Below the pieces are notes generated by a model, which was not told where the DNA came from, did no database searches, and saw only the letters and a list, made by a program, of their open reading frames with translations. Below, piece after piece: positions 40,901 to 48,343 of a stretch of 64,000 nucleotides of DNA; position 1 is the first letter of the stretch, and every line of letters begins with the position of its first letter. Origin of the DNA: Flexivirga caeni (lineage in GTDB: Bacteria > Actinomycetota > Actinomycetes > Actinomycetales > Dermatophilaceae); contig NZ_RJJQ01000008.1 in the NCBI RefSeq assembly GCF_003724155.1, forward strand, positions 156,479 through 220,478. The letters run 5' to 3'. A program made the translations under genes and the position numbers.

Positions 40901-43900
40901 GGCCGGTGTGGTGAGGACGAGTTGACTGCCCTGGACACGCACCGGCGTCCTGCCTGATGCCGCATCTGCCGGTTTGAGCATCGACGGCACCAGCGAGAGC
41001 GGATAGCCATCAGGGGAGAAATCGTTGGACAGCACCGCGACGCCGAGCAAGCGACTCGGCCGCACCCGTGCCTGATCCGGAACCGCGACGGGGGGCGTCC
41101 CCGAGGCCGGAGGCGGCGCGACGCCGACACGCACTGTACCAACGCCCTGCGCACCGAAGCGATCGGCGACGACATACGTGAAACTGTCCGTGCCGGCGGC
41201 GCCCGAGGCCGCTGCATACGTGATGGTGTTGCCCACCACTTGTGGCGTTCCCAAGCGCGCACTGCCAGTCACGGCAGTGACCATCACCGAGTCGCCATCC
41301 GGATCCACACCCGTGACGGGAACCTGGATCGTGGTGGTCGTGCCCGCGATGGCACGCGCGGTGAGCGCGGGTGGCGCTGGCGGCCGGTTCTTCTGCGCGA
41401 GCGGCACGACGGTGAAGACCACATCGGCGGAGGCGGGGTTTCCGTCTGCATCGGTCACGGTGTACGTGACACGCTCGGTACCGGCTGCGGACCCGGCCTT
41501 GAGCCGCACCTGGTCCTGGGAGACGAAGGCGGTCGAGCCGATCAGCGGCTTCCCGACGATCTGCAGCTTCGGCGACACGGTCAAGTCCAGCCCCGACGGC
41601 GAGTAGTCGTTGTCCAGCACGTCGACTGAAGTCACGTCTCCTGCACGCACTGTGCCGGTGTCATCGACGGCGACGGGAGGCACCGAGCTATCGACCGGTC
41701 GCGGTACCACCGTCACCTGGCCGGTGGCAGTCCCCTGCCCGTCGGAGACCACGTAATGGAAGATCGTCGGCGCGGTCAAGCCCCCCGGCGCGGTGACCCG
41801 GATCGACTCGTGATTGATCACTTCCGCGGTGACCGGTGAGTTGGCGCCGACCTGCACATCGGTGACGACCAGCACACCACCTGCCGGATCGTCGTCGTTG
41901 TCGAGGACGGGGATGGTGACAGAGCCGCCGGCGGGCAACGCGCCCAGATCCGGCTCAGCCAGTGGCGCGACCGCTCCCCGGATGGTCTTGGCATCGATGC
42001 GGATCTTGCTGGTTGCCGTACCGTGCGCGTTCGCGACCGAGTAGCTCAGATACTGCGTGCCTTGCTTGGAAGGCGTGTAGGTGATCGTGCCCGCCGCATA
42101 GTCCGCACTGGCGGTCGCCCCAGTCGACGTCTTGCCGATGGAGGCCAAGGTGAGCGTGCCGCCGAGAGGGTCGTAGTCGTTGGCGAGTGGCTTGATCACG
42201 AGAGGCGAGCCGACGGCGCCCGAAGCGAAGTCGGGATTGGCGACCGGAGCCGAAGCACCCTTCGTGACGTCTACCACCAGCTTGCCGCTGGTGCGTGACT
42301 TACGACCGTCACTCATTGTCACTGAAATCGTGTGGGGGCCGACTGCGGCGTTCGGCAGAGCCTTGATCGTCACCGTTCCGTTGACCTGGGCACCGATCCG
42401 CAGGTCGGGTTTCTCCGAGGTCGCTGACTGCAGATAGAACTGGTCGCCTTCCGGGTCGACCCATCCCTGCAATGCGTTGTACGACAGGTGGGCGCCCTGC
42501 TGCATGGTCAGCGCGGCTGGAGCGATCAGCTGTTCCGGCGCGGACTCATCTTGTGGGCCTTTGACCGTCAAGGTGACCTTCGCCGGCACGGGAGCGGTCT
42601 CGCCGTCGTCCGCGTAGTACGTGAACGTGGTGGTCCCGCGCGCGTCGGATGGCGTGGTGATCTGTAGTGCCTGGCCCCCGCGAACCTGTTGCACCGGGCC
42701 GAGACTGGTCTTCGCGTCACTGGGCTTGACCTCGGCCGTCAGCACGAGACCGGACGGGTCCGAGTCGTTCATCAGCACAGGCAGCACCGTGGTGCGTCCC
42801 GGGCGGACACCGAACTGGTCGTTCTGGGGCTGCGGCGGCTGCTTCTTGCTGCTCGTCTTGGTGGTCTTCTCGACCTGCGTGCTGTCGGCGGTCTGCTTGT
42901 TGTGCTTCGCATCCTTGATCTGAGATTGCACGTCGGCCCAGTTGTTGACCGCCTGCATATGCTCATTGACCAGGTAGACGTTCCCGTTTGTGGTGTCGTT
43001 GAGCACGACCACATCTCGGTTGGTCCGAAAGACTGGCGTGCTCGTCTTCGCTACGGCTGCGGATACCAGTTGCTGCGAGTCCGACGTGTCGGAACAGTCG
43101 CGACGATAGTTGCCCGTGCCCGCCCAGGCGGCATACGAGCAACCGTCCAGGATGACCGGCGCAACCGGAACCCCTTCTCCCTGCGCGGTTCCGGCCGGCA
43201 CGCGCGTCGGCGAAGCACCCGACAGCGGGACGTGAATCAGCTGTGTGGCCGAGGCGACGAGAACCTCGTCGCTGCTCGGCCCGGGCTGCTGGATCGCCAA
43301 CGCTCCGGCACTACCGGAGGAGAGCGAGACGCGGCCACGCAAGGTGTGCACTACGCCCGTCGACGTATCAAGTGCCACGAGTTGGTCACCCACGACCGTC
43401 AGCTCGAGGTGAGCCGTTGAGGTGACGCCCGCAAGCTTTCCCACCTGTTGCGCATGCCACGCACCGTCGTGCCCGGTCACGCGGGTCACCTGACCCGTGG
43501 CATCGACCGCATCCACGGCGCCGTCACTGCCCACGATCGCTGCAACATCCTTGGCCCCGTGTATGACGGGGGTGGACCTGGTGCTGAAGGTGCTCAGCGC
43601 CGAGGCCGCCACGACCCACACTTTCCCCGACCCAGGGTCGACCACCGCGGCAGTGTCATCGCCTTGGACAACCTGCATCCCTGCAGGCACGGTGAAGGCT
43701 TGCCCGAGCGCCAGCGTCGAAGTCGCGATCGACTGCACAGTCGATTTGCCCGCTGGTGAGTCATGCAACAGCACGTCATTGGCATGCTGGGAGACGTCGA
43801 ACGACGTCGACAATGCCGCCACTCCTCCGTCGATGGTCCGCGACGGATAGTTGAGATGGCCTGCAAGGTGGAGTTGCTCGTTGGTGACCCAGACGCCGCC

Positions 43901-44074
43901 ATCGTTCAGCTGCAGTCGATCGACCGGGACCCCTTGATGGGCGGCGGCCAAGGTGGCCACGACCATTGCGAGCACGACCAAGCACGCCGGCCAGCGCCAT
44001 TTCTGCGCGGCTGGACCACCGCGAGCAACTCTCGCAACCCGCACTCGCAAGGGTCCCTTCCACCTGAACAGCAC
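37955..44074 (-). CDS. Giant membrane-anchored protein with cadherin-like and Fn3 repeats
   Basis: A 2039-aa protein. One membrane helix near residues 27-47 anchors it. Residues ~60-400 look like a beta-propeller-type domain. About ten cadherin/Ig-like repeats follow (~425-1475), each with a variant of VLxNDxDPDG, e.g. VLMNDSDPSG, LANDYDPLGG and VLSNDADPDG. Three to four Fn3 domains follow (~1477-1850), with GLTNSTTYTFTVTA and GLTNGTRYSFTVVAT. The last ~190 residues are Ser/Gly/Cys-rich and may contact surfaces. It should span the wall. GTG 44074 starts the operon; no RBS is obvious. Confidence 0.85.
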   Translation of the reverse strand: MLFRWKGPLRVRVARVARGGPAAQKWRWPACLVVLAMVVATLAAAHQGVPVDRLQLNDGGVWVTNEQLHLAGHLNYPSRTIDGGVAALSTSFDVSQHANDVLLHDSPAGKSTVQSIATSTLALGQAFTVPAGMQVVQGDDTAAVVDPGSGKVWVVAASALSTFSTRSTPVIHGAKDVAAIVGSDGAVDAVDATGQVTRVTGHDGAWHAQQVGKLAGVTSTAHLELTVVGDQLVALDTSTGVVHTLRGRVSLSSGSAGALAIQQPGPSSDEVLVASATQLIHVPLSGASPTRVPAGTAQGEGVPVAPVILDGCSYAAWAGTGNYRRDCSDTSDSQQLVSAAVAKTSTPVFRTNRDVVVLNDTTNGNVYLVNEHMQAVNNWADVQSQIKDAKHNKQTADSTQVEKTTKTSSKKQPPQPQNDQFGVRPGRTTVLPVLMNDSDPSGLVLTAEVKPSDAKTSLGPVQQVRGGQALQITTPSDARGTTTFTYYADDGETAPVPAKVTLTVKGPQDESAPEQLIAPAALTMQQGAHLSYNALQGWVDPEGDQFYLQSATSEKPDLRIGAQVNGTVTIKALPNAAVGPHTISVTMSDGRKSRTSGKLVVDVTKGASAPVANPDFASGAVGSPLVIKPLANDYDPLGGTLTLASIGKTSTGATASADYAAGTITYTPSKQGTQYLSYSVANAHGTATSKIRIDAKTIRGAVAPLAEPDLGALPAGGSVTIPVLDNDDDPAGGVLVVTDVQVGANSPVTAEVINHESIRVTAPGGLTAPTIFHYVVSDGQGTATGQVTVVPRPVDSSVPPVAVDDTGTVRAGDVTSVDVLDNDYSPSGLDLTVSPKLQIVGKPLIGSTAFVSQDQVRLKAGSAAGTERVTYTVTDADGNPASADVVFTVVPLAQKNRPPAPPALTARAIAGTTTTIQVPVTGVDPDGDSVMVTAVTGSARLGTPQVVGNTITYAAASGAAGTDSFTYVVADRFGAQGVGTVRVGVAPPPASGTPPVAVPDQARVRPSRLLGVAVLSNDFSPDGYPLSLVPSMLKPADAASGRTPVRVQGSQLVLTTPATDQVLRYFYGISDGHGGTAQGLLTIKVDKHAPLLAPIAQDDYVAPTEVAGKKTVDVKVLSNDADPDGLTSDLKVTTSAPGVQVLSGGVLRVPVQAQRQVILYTDTDVDGLTGDAVVVVPGSTDQPPTLIPGVLPAQAVAGKVLDIQLSKYVSVRPGHSPHVFYAKTVVAGPSATAQLTSPNTVAFTSKAGSFGMTWVQFQVSDGTSRTDKSALSATLTLPVHVKATSALPLIFRPTTTQVVAGKSTRIDLAPMVQDPNPGSHPSLHFGVGTVPGGYRATISGSTLSVAAPLNAVGASASIPLTVSDGSTKPVGGSLPVHVAGSDAPLITTTTATLDNVKKGSTAHVDITQYATNPFPGKPLRLVGQPQHSGAAGTVTAQGTTVDVTPSTNGQMTITYRVGDATDQANRVVAGTIVVTAIATPAAPVGVSAETHVSRTASVSWTPGNANGSPITGFTVHWAGGSQACGLVTTCTITGLTNSTTYTFTVTAANAVGTSPASAPSAPITPDVKPNPPSEPTVSGPEGDKSDRHLTVSWTPASTEGSPVSQYTIRNINTGQSKTVPASVSSVDFTGLTNGTRYSFTVVATNKKGDSDPSAPGSGVPMGLPAAPTGLQGDFSPAAAGTAPSVSLSWQAADPNGDQPQNVRYTVSSPSGAIPNCAGIAVLQCSAPSPAKGNVTFTVTATNAAGVGTAASTTLQVFSAPGPVQGLQIVPTGASNTVKISFSPGDLNGATQSQESYAWSAGGASGNLPLGGGVITNAAFQNGSAATVQVTATTSDGIHRATSDTASASSPYQVYGAPTTPSISCSGGSQSVTCNWSGGSDGGSPTSYSFSNGGSGAASASGSQTFGGFGYSQTVTICITATQSATAYTGARSGGANCSSATTAGWPQVSNSGSSGACYTAAARKYGLPCWTFTVTGVPNEPISCSVTSTINGAKNWGWVGNLDGSGRQVIHYGNGQYNGYEVFGSMTPSDIAGICQANG

Positions 44075-44341
44075 CGACCGGAACTGCAGTGTCAGGGATT
44101 CGAGGCTGGAGCCGCAGTAGACTTGCGCAAAGAGATTTCACCCGCAAGACGGAGCGGATTCACAGTTATTCATGGTAACTAGGACGGCGCCTGCGTCTCT
44201 GGTCGCTTCGTTGTCACTCTTCGCCTGGGACTGTCGTCACGTCATGTGCTGCGCGGGAACGGGATAACCGTCAGCGGCCGGTTCAACCGTCAACGGGCGT
44301 AGTCAGCGGGGCGGTGACCCCGGTGGGTCCATGATGGATTC
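44075..44341 (-). promoter_or_regulatory. Promoter region of the type VII-like operon
   Basis: These 267 bp separate the giant-protein gene from the divergent GNAT gene. An inverted repeat CTTGCG (44122-44127)/CGCAAG (44143-44148) lies about 50-75 bp upstream of GTG 44074, with a TCTACT -10-like hexamer on the minus strand next to it. Near 44265-44295 AACCGTCA(G/A)CGG occurs twice in direct repeat. Promoter and operator assignments are tentative. Confidence 0.3.
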
Positions 44342-44635
44342 ATGAGTGACGACATCACGGTCCGCGACAACCCCGACCTGCACCGCTACGAAGCTCGCGT
44401 CGGCGGCGCACTGGCGGGTTTCGCGGTCTACGAACTCGCAGCAGGCAGCATTACTTTCGTGCACACCGAGGTCGACACGAAGTTCGAGGGCAAGGGAGTC
44501 GGCTCGGCCATTGCGCGGTTCGCGCTGGACGACGTCCGCGACCGCGGTGACCTGTCGGTCATACCCCAGTGCGCGTTCATCGCGGCATGGATCGAGCGGC
44601 ACCCGGCATACCAGTCGCTGGTGCAGCAGGACTGA
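44342..44635 (+). CDS. GNAT-like N-acetyltransferase (YjdJ type)
   Basis: A 97-aa mini-acetyltransferase. It contains HTEVDTKFEGKGVGSAIARFALD, the acetyl-CoA pyrophosphate loop, and PQCAFIAAWIERHPAYQSLV, typical of the small COG2388 family. Substrate unknown. The start is the first ATG; RBS is weak. Confidence 0.85.
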   Translation: MSDDITVRDNPDLHRYEARVGGALAGFAVYELAAGSITFVHTEVDTKFEGKGVGSAIARFALDDVRDRGDLSVIPQCAFIAAWIERHPAYQSLVQQD

Positions 44636-44644
44636 CTCCGGTGT

Positions 44645-44666
44645 GGCTAGGCAACCTTGCCTAGCC
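44645..44666. promoter_or_regulatory. Perfect 22-bp palindrome upstream of ferritin
   Basis: GGCTAGGCAA, CC, TTGCCTAGCC is a perfect dyad with a 2-nt centre, 32 nt before the ferritin ATG and 9 nt after the GNAT stop. Its TAGG...CCTA edges recall DtxR/IdeR iron boxes, which control ferritin in actinobacteria, though the centre differs from the 19-bp consensus. It could instead be a terminator for the GNAT gene. Confidence 0.45.
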
Positions 44667-44698
44667 GCGGGGGCGCGTCGCGACATACGCTGCCTGCC

Positions 44699-45217
44699 AT
44701 GAAGATGAGCGCAGCACTTGAGAAGAAGTTCAACGCCCAGATCACCCTCGAGTTCGAGTCGTCGATGGTCTACCGACAGCTCGCGATCGAGATGGAGGAC
44801 CGCGACCTGCCCGGCATCGCCGCCTGGCTGCGCCACCAAGCGGACGAGGAGATCGTCCACGCCAACAAGTTCATCGACCACCTCAGTGACCGCGACAACC
44901 ACCCAGTGATCGGCGCCATTGCCGCCCCGCGGGTCAGCGTGAAGTCGGTGCTGGACGTCTTCGAGACTGCGCTCGCGCACGAGCAGAAGGTCTCCTCCTC
45001 GATCCGCGACCTCTACTCCGCGACGGACAAGGCCGGCGACCTGGACTCCCGGCCGCTGCTGCTGTGGTTCCTCAGCGAGCAGGTGGAGGAGGAATCGACG
45101 GTGGACGAGATCGTCGGTCGCCTGAAGCTGATCGACAACGACGGCCCCGGCCTCCTGCGCCTCGACGAGGACCTCGCGCAGCGTCCCACGACCACCACGG
45201 AGACCACCGCCAACTGA
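44699..45217 (+). CDS. Ferritin
   Basis: A 172-aa four-helix ferritin of the BfrB/Ftn type. Ferroxidase ligands are visible in TLEFESSMVYRQLA (Glu), WLRHQADEEIVHANKF (E-x-x-H) and HEQKVSSSIRDL, with SEQVEEESTVDEIV near the end. No haem-binding Met is evident, so it is ferritin rather than bacterioferritin. It stores iron as ferric mineral. The palindrome just upstream may confer iron control. Confidence 0.93.
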   Translation: MKMSAALEKKFNAQITLEFESSMVYRQLAIEMEDRDLPGIAAWLRHQADEEIVHANKFIDHLSDRDNHPVIGAIAAPRVSVKSVLDVFETALAHEQKVSSSIRDLYSATDKAGDLDSRPLLLWFLSEQVEEESTVDEIVGRLKLIDNDGPGLLRLDEDLAQRPTTTTETTAN

Positions 45218-45224
45218 CCGCTCG

Positions 45225-45267
45225 CTGAACGGAGTGCTCACGGATTGCCGGTGAGCACTCCGTTCAG
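45225..45267. terminator. Strong bidirectional terminator
   Basis: Perfect 17-bp arms 45225-45241 and 45251-45267 with a 9-nt loop lie between the convergent ferritin and hydrolase genes. The right arm is inside the hydrolase's last codons and its stop (45238-45240) lies in the left arm, so the stem serves coding and termination together. Confidence 0.8.
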
Positions 45268-46044
45268 TGTCTCCAGCCAGTCCGCCGGCCGGTCCAGGTG
45301 CACGTCATGACCGGCGTCGGCGATCGTGATGCTCGAGACACCCGGGCGGCGGCACATGCGCTCCACCTGTTCGGCCGGTATGGCGCCGTGCTCGCCCAGC
45401 ATCAGGTATGTCGGGGCGCTGACGCTCTCCCAGGCCCGCCAGCGCGGCAGCACCAGCACCGCACGCAGGGCCGCCACCAGGACGTCGGCATCCCAGCACG
45501 GCGCCAGCCCGCCCGCGTCGAACTGCAGCCCGTCGGCCCACGCCTCGGCCGCACCCGGACTACCGCCGAAGAATTCGACGAAGGCGTCCCGGTCGGGAAA
45601 GACCGCCGGCCAGCTGCGCAGCCAGCGTTCGACGGGCTCCAATTCGGTCTCTGCAGCGCCGCCCACGCCGGCTTCGACCATCACCAATCTGCTGACCAGT
45701 TCAGGGTTTTCGGCCGCAACGAGCATTGCCGTGTGGCCGCCCATCGACTGCCCGACCAGCGTGACCGGTGCACCGCCGAGGCGTTCGATCAGGGCCACGA
45801 CATCGCCGACGTATGCCGCACGAGTCACGTCACCCGGCGCACGCGTGGAGTGGCCGTGTCCGCGTTGCTCCAGCGCGACCACCCGGTGGGTGCCAGCCAG
45901 CCCGCGCATGGTCGCCGCCCATTCCTGGGCGGTGCCGGCGAGGCCGTGCAGCAGGACGACGGTGTGGTCTCCGGCACCCGCCTCGGCATACGCCAGCTCG
46001 ACCGGGCCCCGTGAGAACGAGTGCCAGGCAGCAGAACCGATCAC
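45238..46044 (-). CDS. Alpha/beta hydrolase
   Basis: A 268-aa soluble hydrolase. Oxyanion motif HGLAG, nucleophile elbow GQSMGGH, and catalytic His in DAGHDVHLDRP are in place. Substrate unknown; relatives include esterases and haloperoxidase-like enzymes. I chose GTG 46044 because CATAAT (minus strand, complement of 46052-46057) ends 7 nt before it, indicating a leaderless transcript; a GTG at 46077 would extend it by 11 residues. Confidence 0.8.
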   Translation of the reverse strand: MIGSAAWHSFSRGPVELAYAEAGAGDHTVVLLHGLAGTAQEWAATMRGLAGTHRVVALEQRGHGHSTRAPGDVTRAAYVGDVVALIERLGGAPVTLVGQSMGGHTAMLVAAENPELVSRLVMVEAGVGGAAETELEPVERWLRSWPAVFPDRDAFVEFFGGSPGAAEAWADGLQFDAGGLAPCWDADVLVAALRAVLVLPRWRAWESVSAPTYLMLGEHGAIPAEQVERMCRRPGVSSITIADAGHDVHLDRPADWLETLNGVLTGNP

Positions 46045-46099
46045 CCGAGCGATTATGTCGGCCGCGACCCGGGCCACCCGGGGCGGGTGACCCCTGCGA

Positions 46100-46129
46100 T
46101 TGACTTTCCTCGAACGCGTGTTCGATGAT
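46100..46129 (+). promoter_or_regulatory. LexA-controlled promoter of the SOS mutasome operon
   Basis: A perfect actinobacterial SOS box TCGAACGCGTGTTCGA occupies 46110-46125. It lies between a -35 TTGACT (46100-46105) and a -10 GATGAT (46124-46129), overlapping the latter. Transcription should begin at about the ATG 46137, 7 nt after the -10, giving a leaderless message repressed by LexA until DNA damage. Confidence 0.88.
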
Positions 46130-46136
46130 GGATCGC

Positions 46137-46745
46137 ATGGCAGTCACCACTACGACCCGGGTCGCCGAGTTGCACGAACTGCTGGCGCGGCACGAGACGT
46201 CGCCCGCCGCAGGCAATGTCCCGGTGCACCCGGAGCTGGTGGAACTCTTCCCTCGTGGGCTGCGCACCGGGGCGGTCTACTCGCTGCACGGCTCGATGAG
46301 TGCAGCGCTCGCACTGCTGGCCGGTCCCTCGGCGGCCGGCTCCTGGTGCGCCGTGGTCGGCGTGCCCGACCTGGGCATCGAGGCTGCGGCCGACTGGGGT
46401 GTCTGGCTGGACCGGATCGCCCTGATCCCCCGGGTACCCGCCGGGGAATGGACGTCCGTGGTCGCCGCCCTGGTCGAGGTCAGCGCTCTCGTAGTGGCGG
46501 CCCCCCCGGAGCACATCTCCCCCGGCGAGGTCTCCCGGCTGCTCGCCCGGCTACGCACCAGCGGCAGCACCCTGGTCGTGCTGGGCAACTGGCCGCGCGC
46601 CGTCGCCACGCTCACCGGGCAGGTCACCCGCTGGGACGGCCTGTATGACGGGCACGGTCACCTCCGCGGCGGATCCCTGCGTCTCGAGGTGACCGAACGC
46701 CAGCGCACCCGGTATGCCGATCTCGAGTTGCCGGTGCGGCCATGA
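46137..46745 (+). CDS. imuA': ImuA'-like SOS mutagenesis protein
   Basis: A 202-aa RecA-fold-like protein without a classical Walker A (LLAGPSAAGSWCAVVGVPD). It is the first gene of the ImuA'-ImuB-DnaE2 translesion mutasome and is thought to support complex assembly. I chose ATG 46137 because it sits at the predicted transcription start; ATGs at 46125 and 46128 overlap the SOS box and -10. Its stop overlaps imuB by 4 nt. Confidence 0.88.
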   Translation: MAVTTTTRVAELHELLARHETSPAAGNVPVHPELVELFPRGLRTGAVYSLHGSMSAALALLAGPSAAGSWCAVVGVPDLGIEAAADWGVWLDRIALIPRVPAGEWTSVVAALVEVSALVVAAPPEHISPGEVSRLLARLRTSGSTLVVLGNWPRAVATLTGQVTRWDGLYDGHGHLRGGSLRLEVTERQRTRYADLELPVRP

Positions 46746-48325
46746 TCAGCGCTGCGCCGATCCGCGTGCTGCTGCTCTGGTGTCCGGGGTGGCCGGTGCT
46801 CGCCGCCCGGCTCGTGCAGGGCATCGCCGCCGATCGGGCACTCGCGCTCACCGATCGAGGGGTCGTGGTCGCCTGCTCACCAGCCGCTCAGGCGGAAGGC
46901 GTCGCCGTCGGCCTGCGCGTGCGCCAGGCACAGCACCGTTGCCCCGACCTGGTCGTGCTGCCCCACGACGTTGCCGCTGAGACGCGCGCCTTCGAGCCGG
47001 TGCTGCGTGCGATCGAGGAGAAGATCCCGGATGTCCATGTGGTCCGGCCCGGCCTGGCTGCCGTCAAGGCACGCGGTGCCGGCCGTTTCTACGGCAGCGA
47101 GGAGGCGGCCGCACACGCCCTGCTGACGCACCTGCAGCGTTTCACCGCTGACGAGTTGCGGCTGCCGGTCGACCTGCGGATGGCCGTCGCGGACGGCCTC
47201 TTCACCGCCGAGCACGCTGCCTACTCCAGCTCTGCGAGACAGCCTCTCGTCGTCGTTCCGACAGGGCGCTCCCGGGACTTTCTGGCCGGTCTGCCGGTCA
47301 GCGTTGCCTGCGACCGACGCCTGGCAAATCTGTTGCAGCGCATGGGGATCCGCACCTTGGGAGACCTGGCGAAGCTGCCGCGTGCCCAGGTCAACAGCCG
47401 GTTCGGGGCACCAGGGCTGCGAGCACACCAGCTCGCATCCGGGGAGGACAGTCCGATCCTGCGCCCCCGTGTGGTGCCACCGGAGCTCGGTCTGCACGTC
47501 GCCTTCGACCCGCCGGCTGCGCAGATCGAGCAGATCGTGCTGCGCTGCGAACCCGCGGCGGAAGGATTCGTCCAGCTACTCACCCGGTCGGCCCTGATCT
47601 GCACCGAGATCCGGGTGACCGTCCAGCTGGAGCCGGATGCCCTCTTCGAGCGGCTGTGGCGGCATCCGTGGCAGTTCGGCAAGACCGAGGTGCTCGACCG
47701 GATCCGTTGGCAACTGGAGGATCTCGCCACGGAGGCAGTCACGACGGACGACGAGACGCTCGGTGCGTCGGTGCTGTCGGTGCAGGTGCTGCCCGAGTCG
47801 GTCGACAACGCCGAGCACCACGCGCAGGGACTCTGGGGAGACCGGCCGGACGAGAAGGTCGAGCACGCCCTGACCACCTTGCAACACCGCCTCGGCCACG
47901 AGTCGGTTCTCACCAGCACCGTTGCAGGCGGGCGGTTGTTGCACGAACGCCGAGTGCTGCGCCCCTGGGGCGACGCCCTGCCGACCCTGCGCGAACGACG
48001 GCTCGAGCAGCCCTGGCCGGGCACGGTGCCGGGCCCCTCGCCGGCCACGGTGTTCAGCAGCGCGAGCCAGGTGCAGGTGCTCTCCGCGGATGGCGCGCCG
48101 ATCACCGTGGACGAGCGCGGCACGGTCAACGAGCGGCCCACCTGGCTGCGCACGCACGAGGGGCAGCGACGCATCGAGCAGTGGGCAGGACCGTGGCCTA
48201 TCCGGCAACGCTGGTGGCGGAAGGTCAAGCAGCTCAACCGGTTTCAGCTGGTCGACAACCATCTGACGGCGTGGTTGCTGCTGTCCGACGGTGCGGTCTG
48301 GTTCACCGAGGCACGTTATGACTGA
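46742..48325 (+). CDS. imuB: ImuB, inactive Y-family polymerase-like hub
   Basis: A 527-aa DinB-fold protein. It begins VLLLWCPGWPVLAA, lacking the Asp of active Y-polymerases, and has GIRTLGDLAKLPRAQVNSRFG in the thumb (helix-hairpin-helix) region. Known ImuB proteins are non-catalytic and connect DnaE2 to the beta clamp. It is translationally coupled to imuA' and followed by dnaE2 after 18 bp. Confidence 0.93.
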   Translation: MISAAPIRVLLLWCPGWPVLAARLVQGIAADRALALTDRGVVVACSPAAQAEGVAVGLRVRQAQHRCPDLVVLPHDVAAETRAFEPVLRAIEEKIPDVHVVRPGLAAVKARGAGRFYGSEEAAAHALLTHLQRFTADELRLPVDLRMAVADGLFTAEHAAYSSSARQPLVVVPTGRSRDFLAGLPVSVACDRRLANLLQRMGIRTLGDLAKLPRAQVNSRFGAPGLRAHQLASGEDSPILRPRVVPPELGLHVAFDPPAAQIEQIVLRCEPAAEGFVQLLTRSALICTEIRVTVQLEPDALFERLWRHPWQFGKTEVLDRIRWQLEDLATEAVTTDDETLGASVLSVQVLPESVDNAEHHAQGLWGDRPDEKVEHALTTLQHRLGHESVLTSTVAGGRLLHERRVLRPWGDALPTLRERRLEQPWPGTVPGPSPATVFSSASQVQVLSADGAPITVDERGTVNERPTWLRTHEGQRRIEQWAGPWPIRQRWWRKVKQLNRFQLVDNHLTAWLLLSDGAVWFTEARYD

Positions 48326-48343
48326 TTTCGCAGGTGACACCTG

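Noticed and set aside
44645..44666. Calling the ferritin palindrome a confirmed IdeR box
   Set aside because: Centre spacing differs from the DtxR/IdeR consensus; listed only as a candidate.
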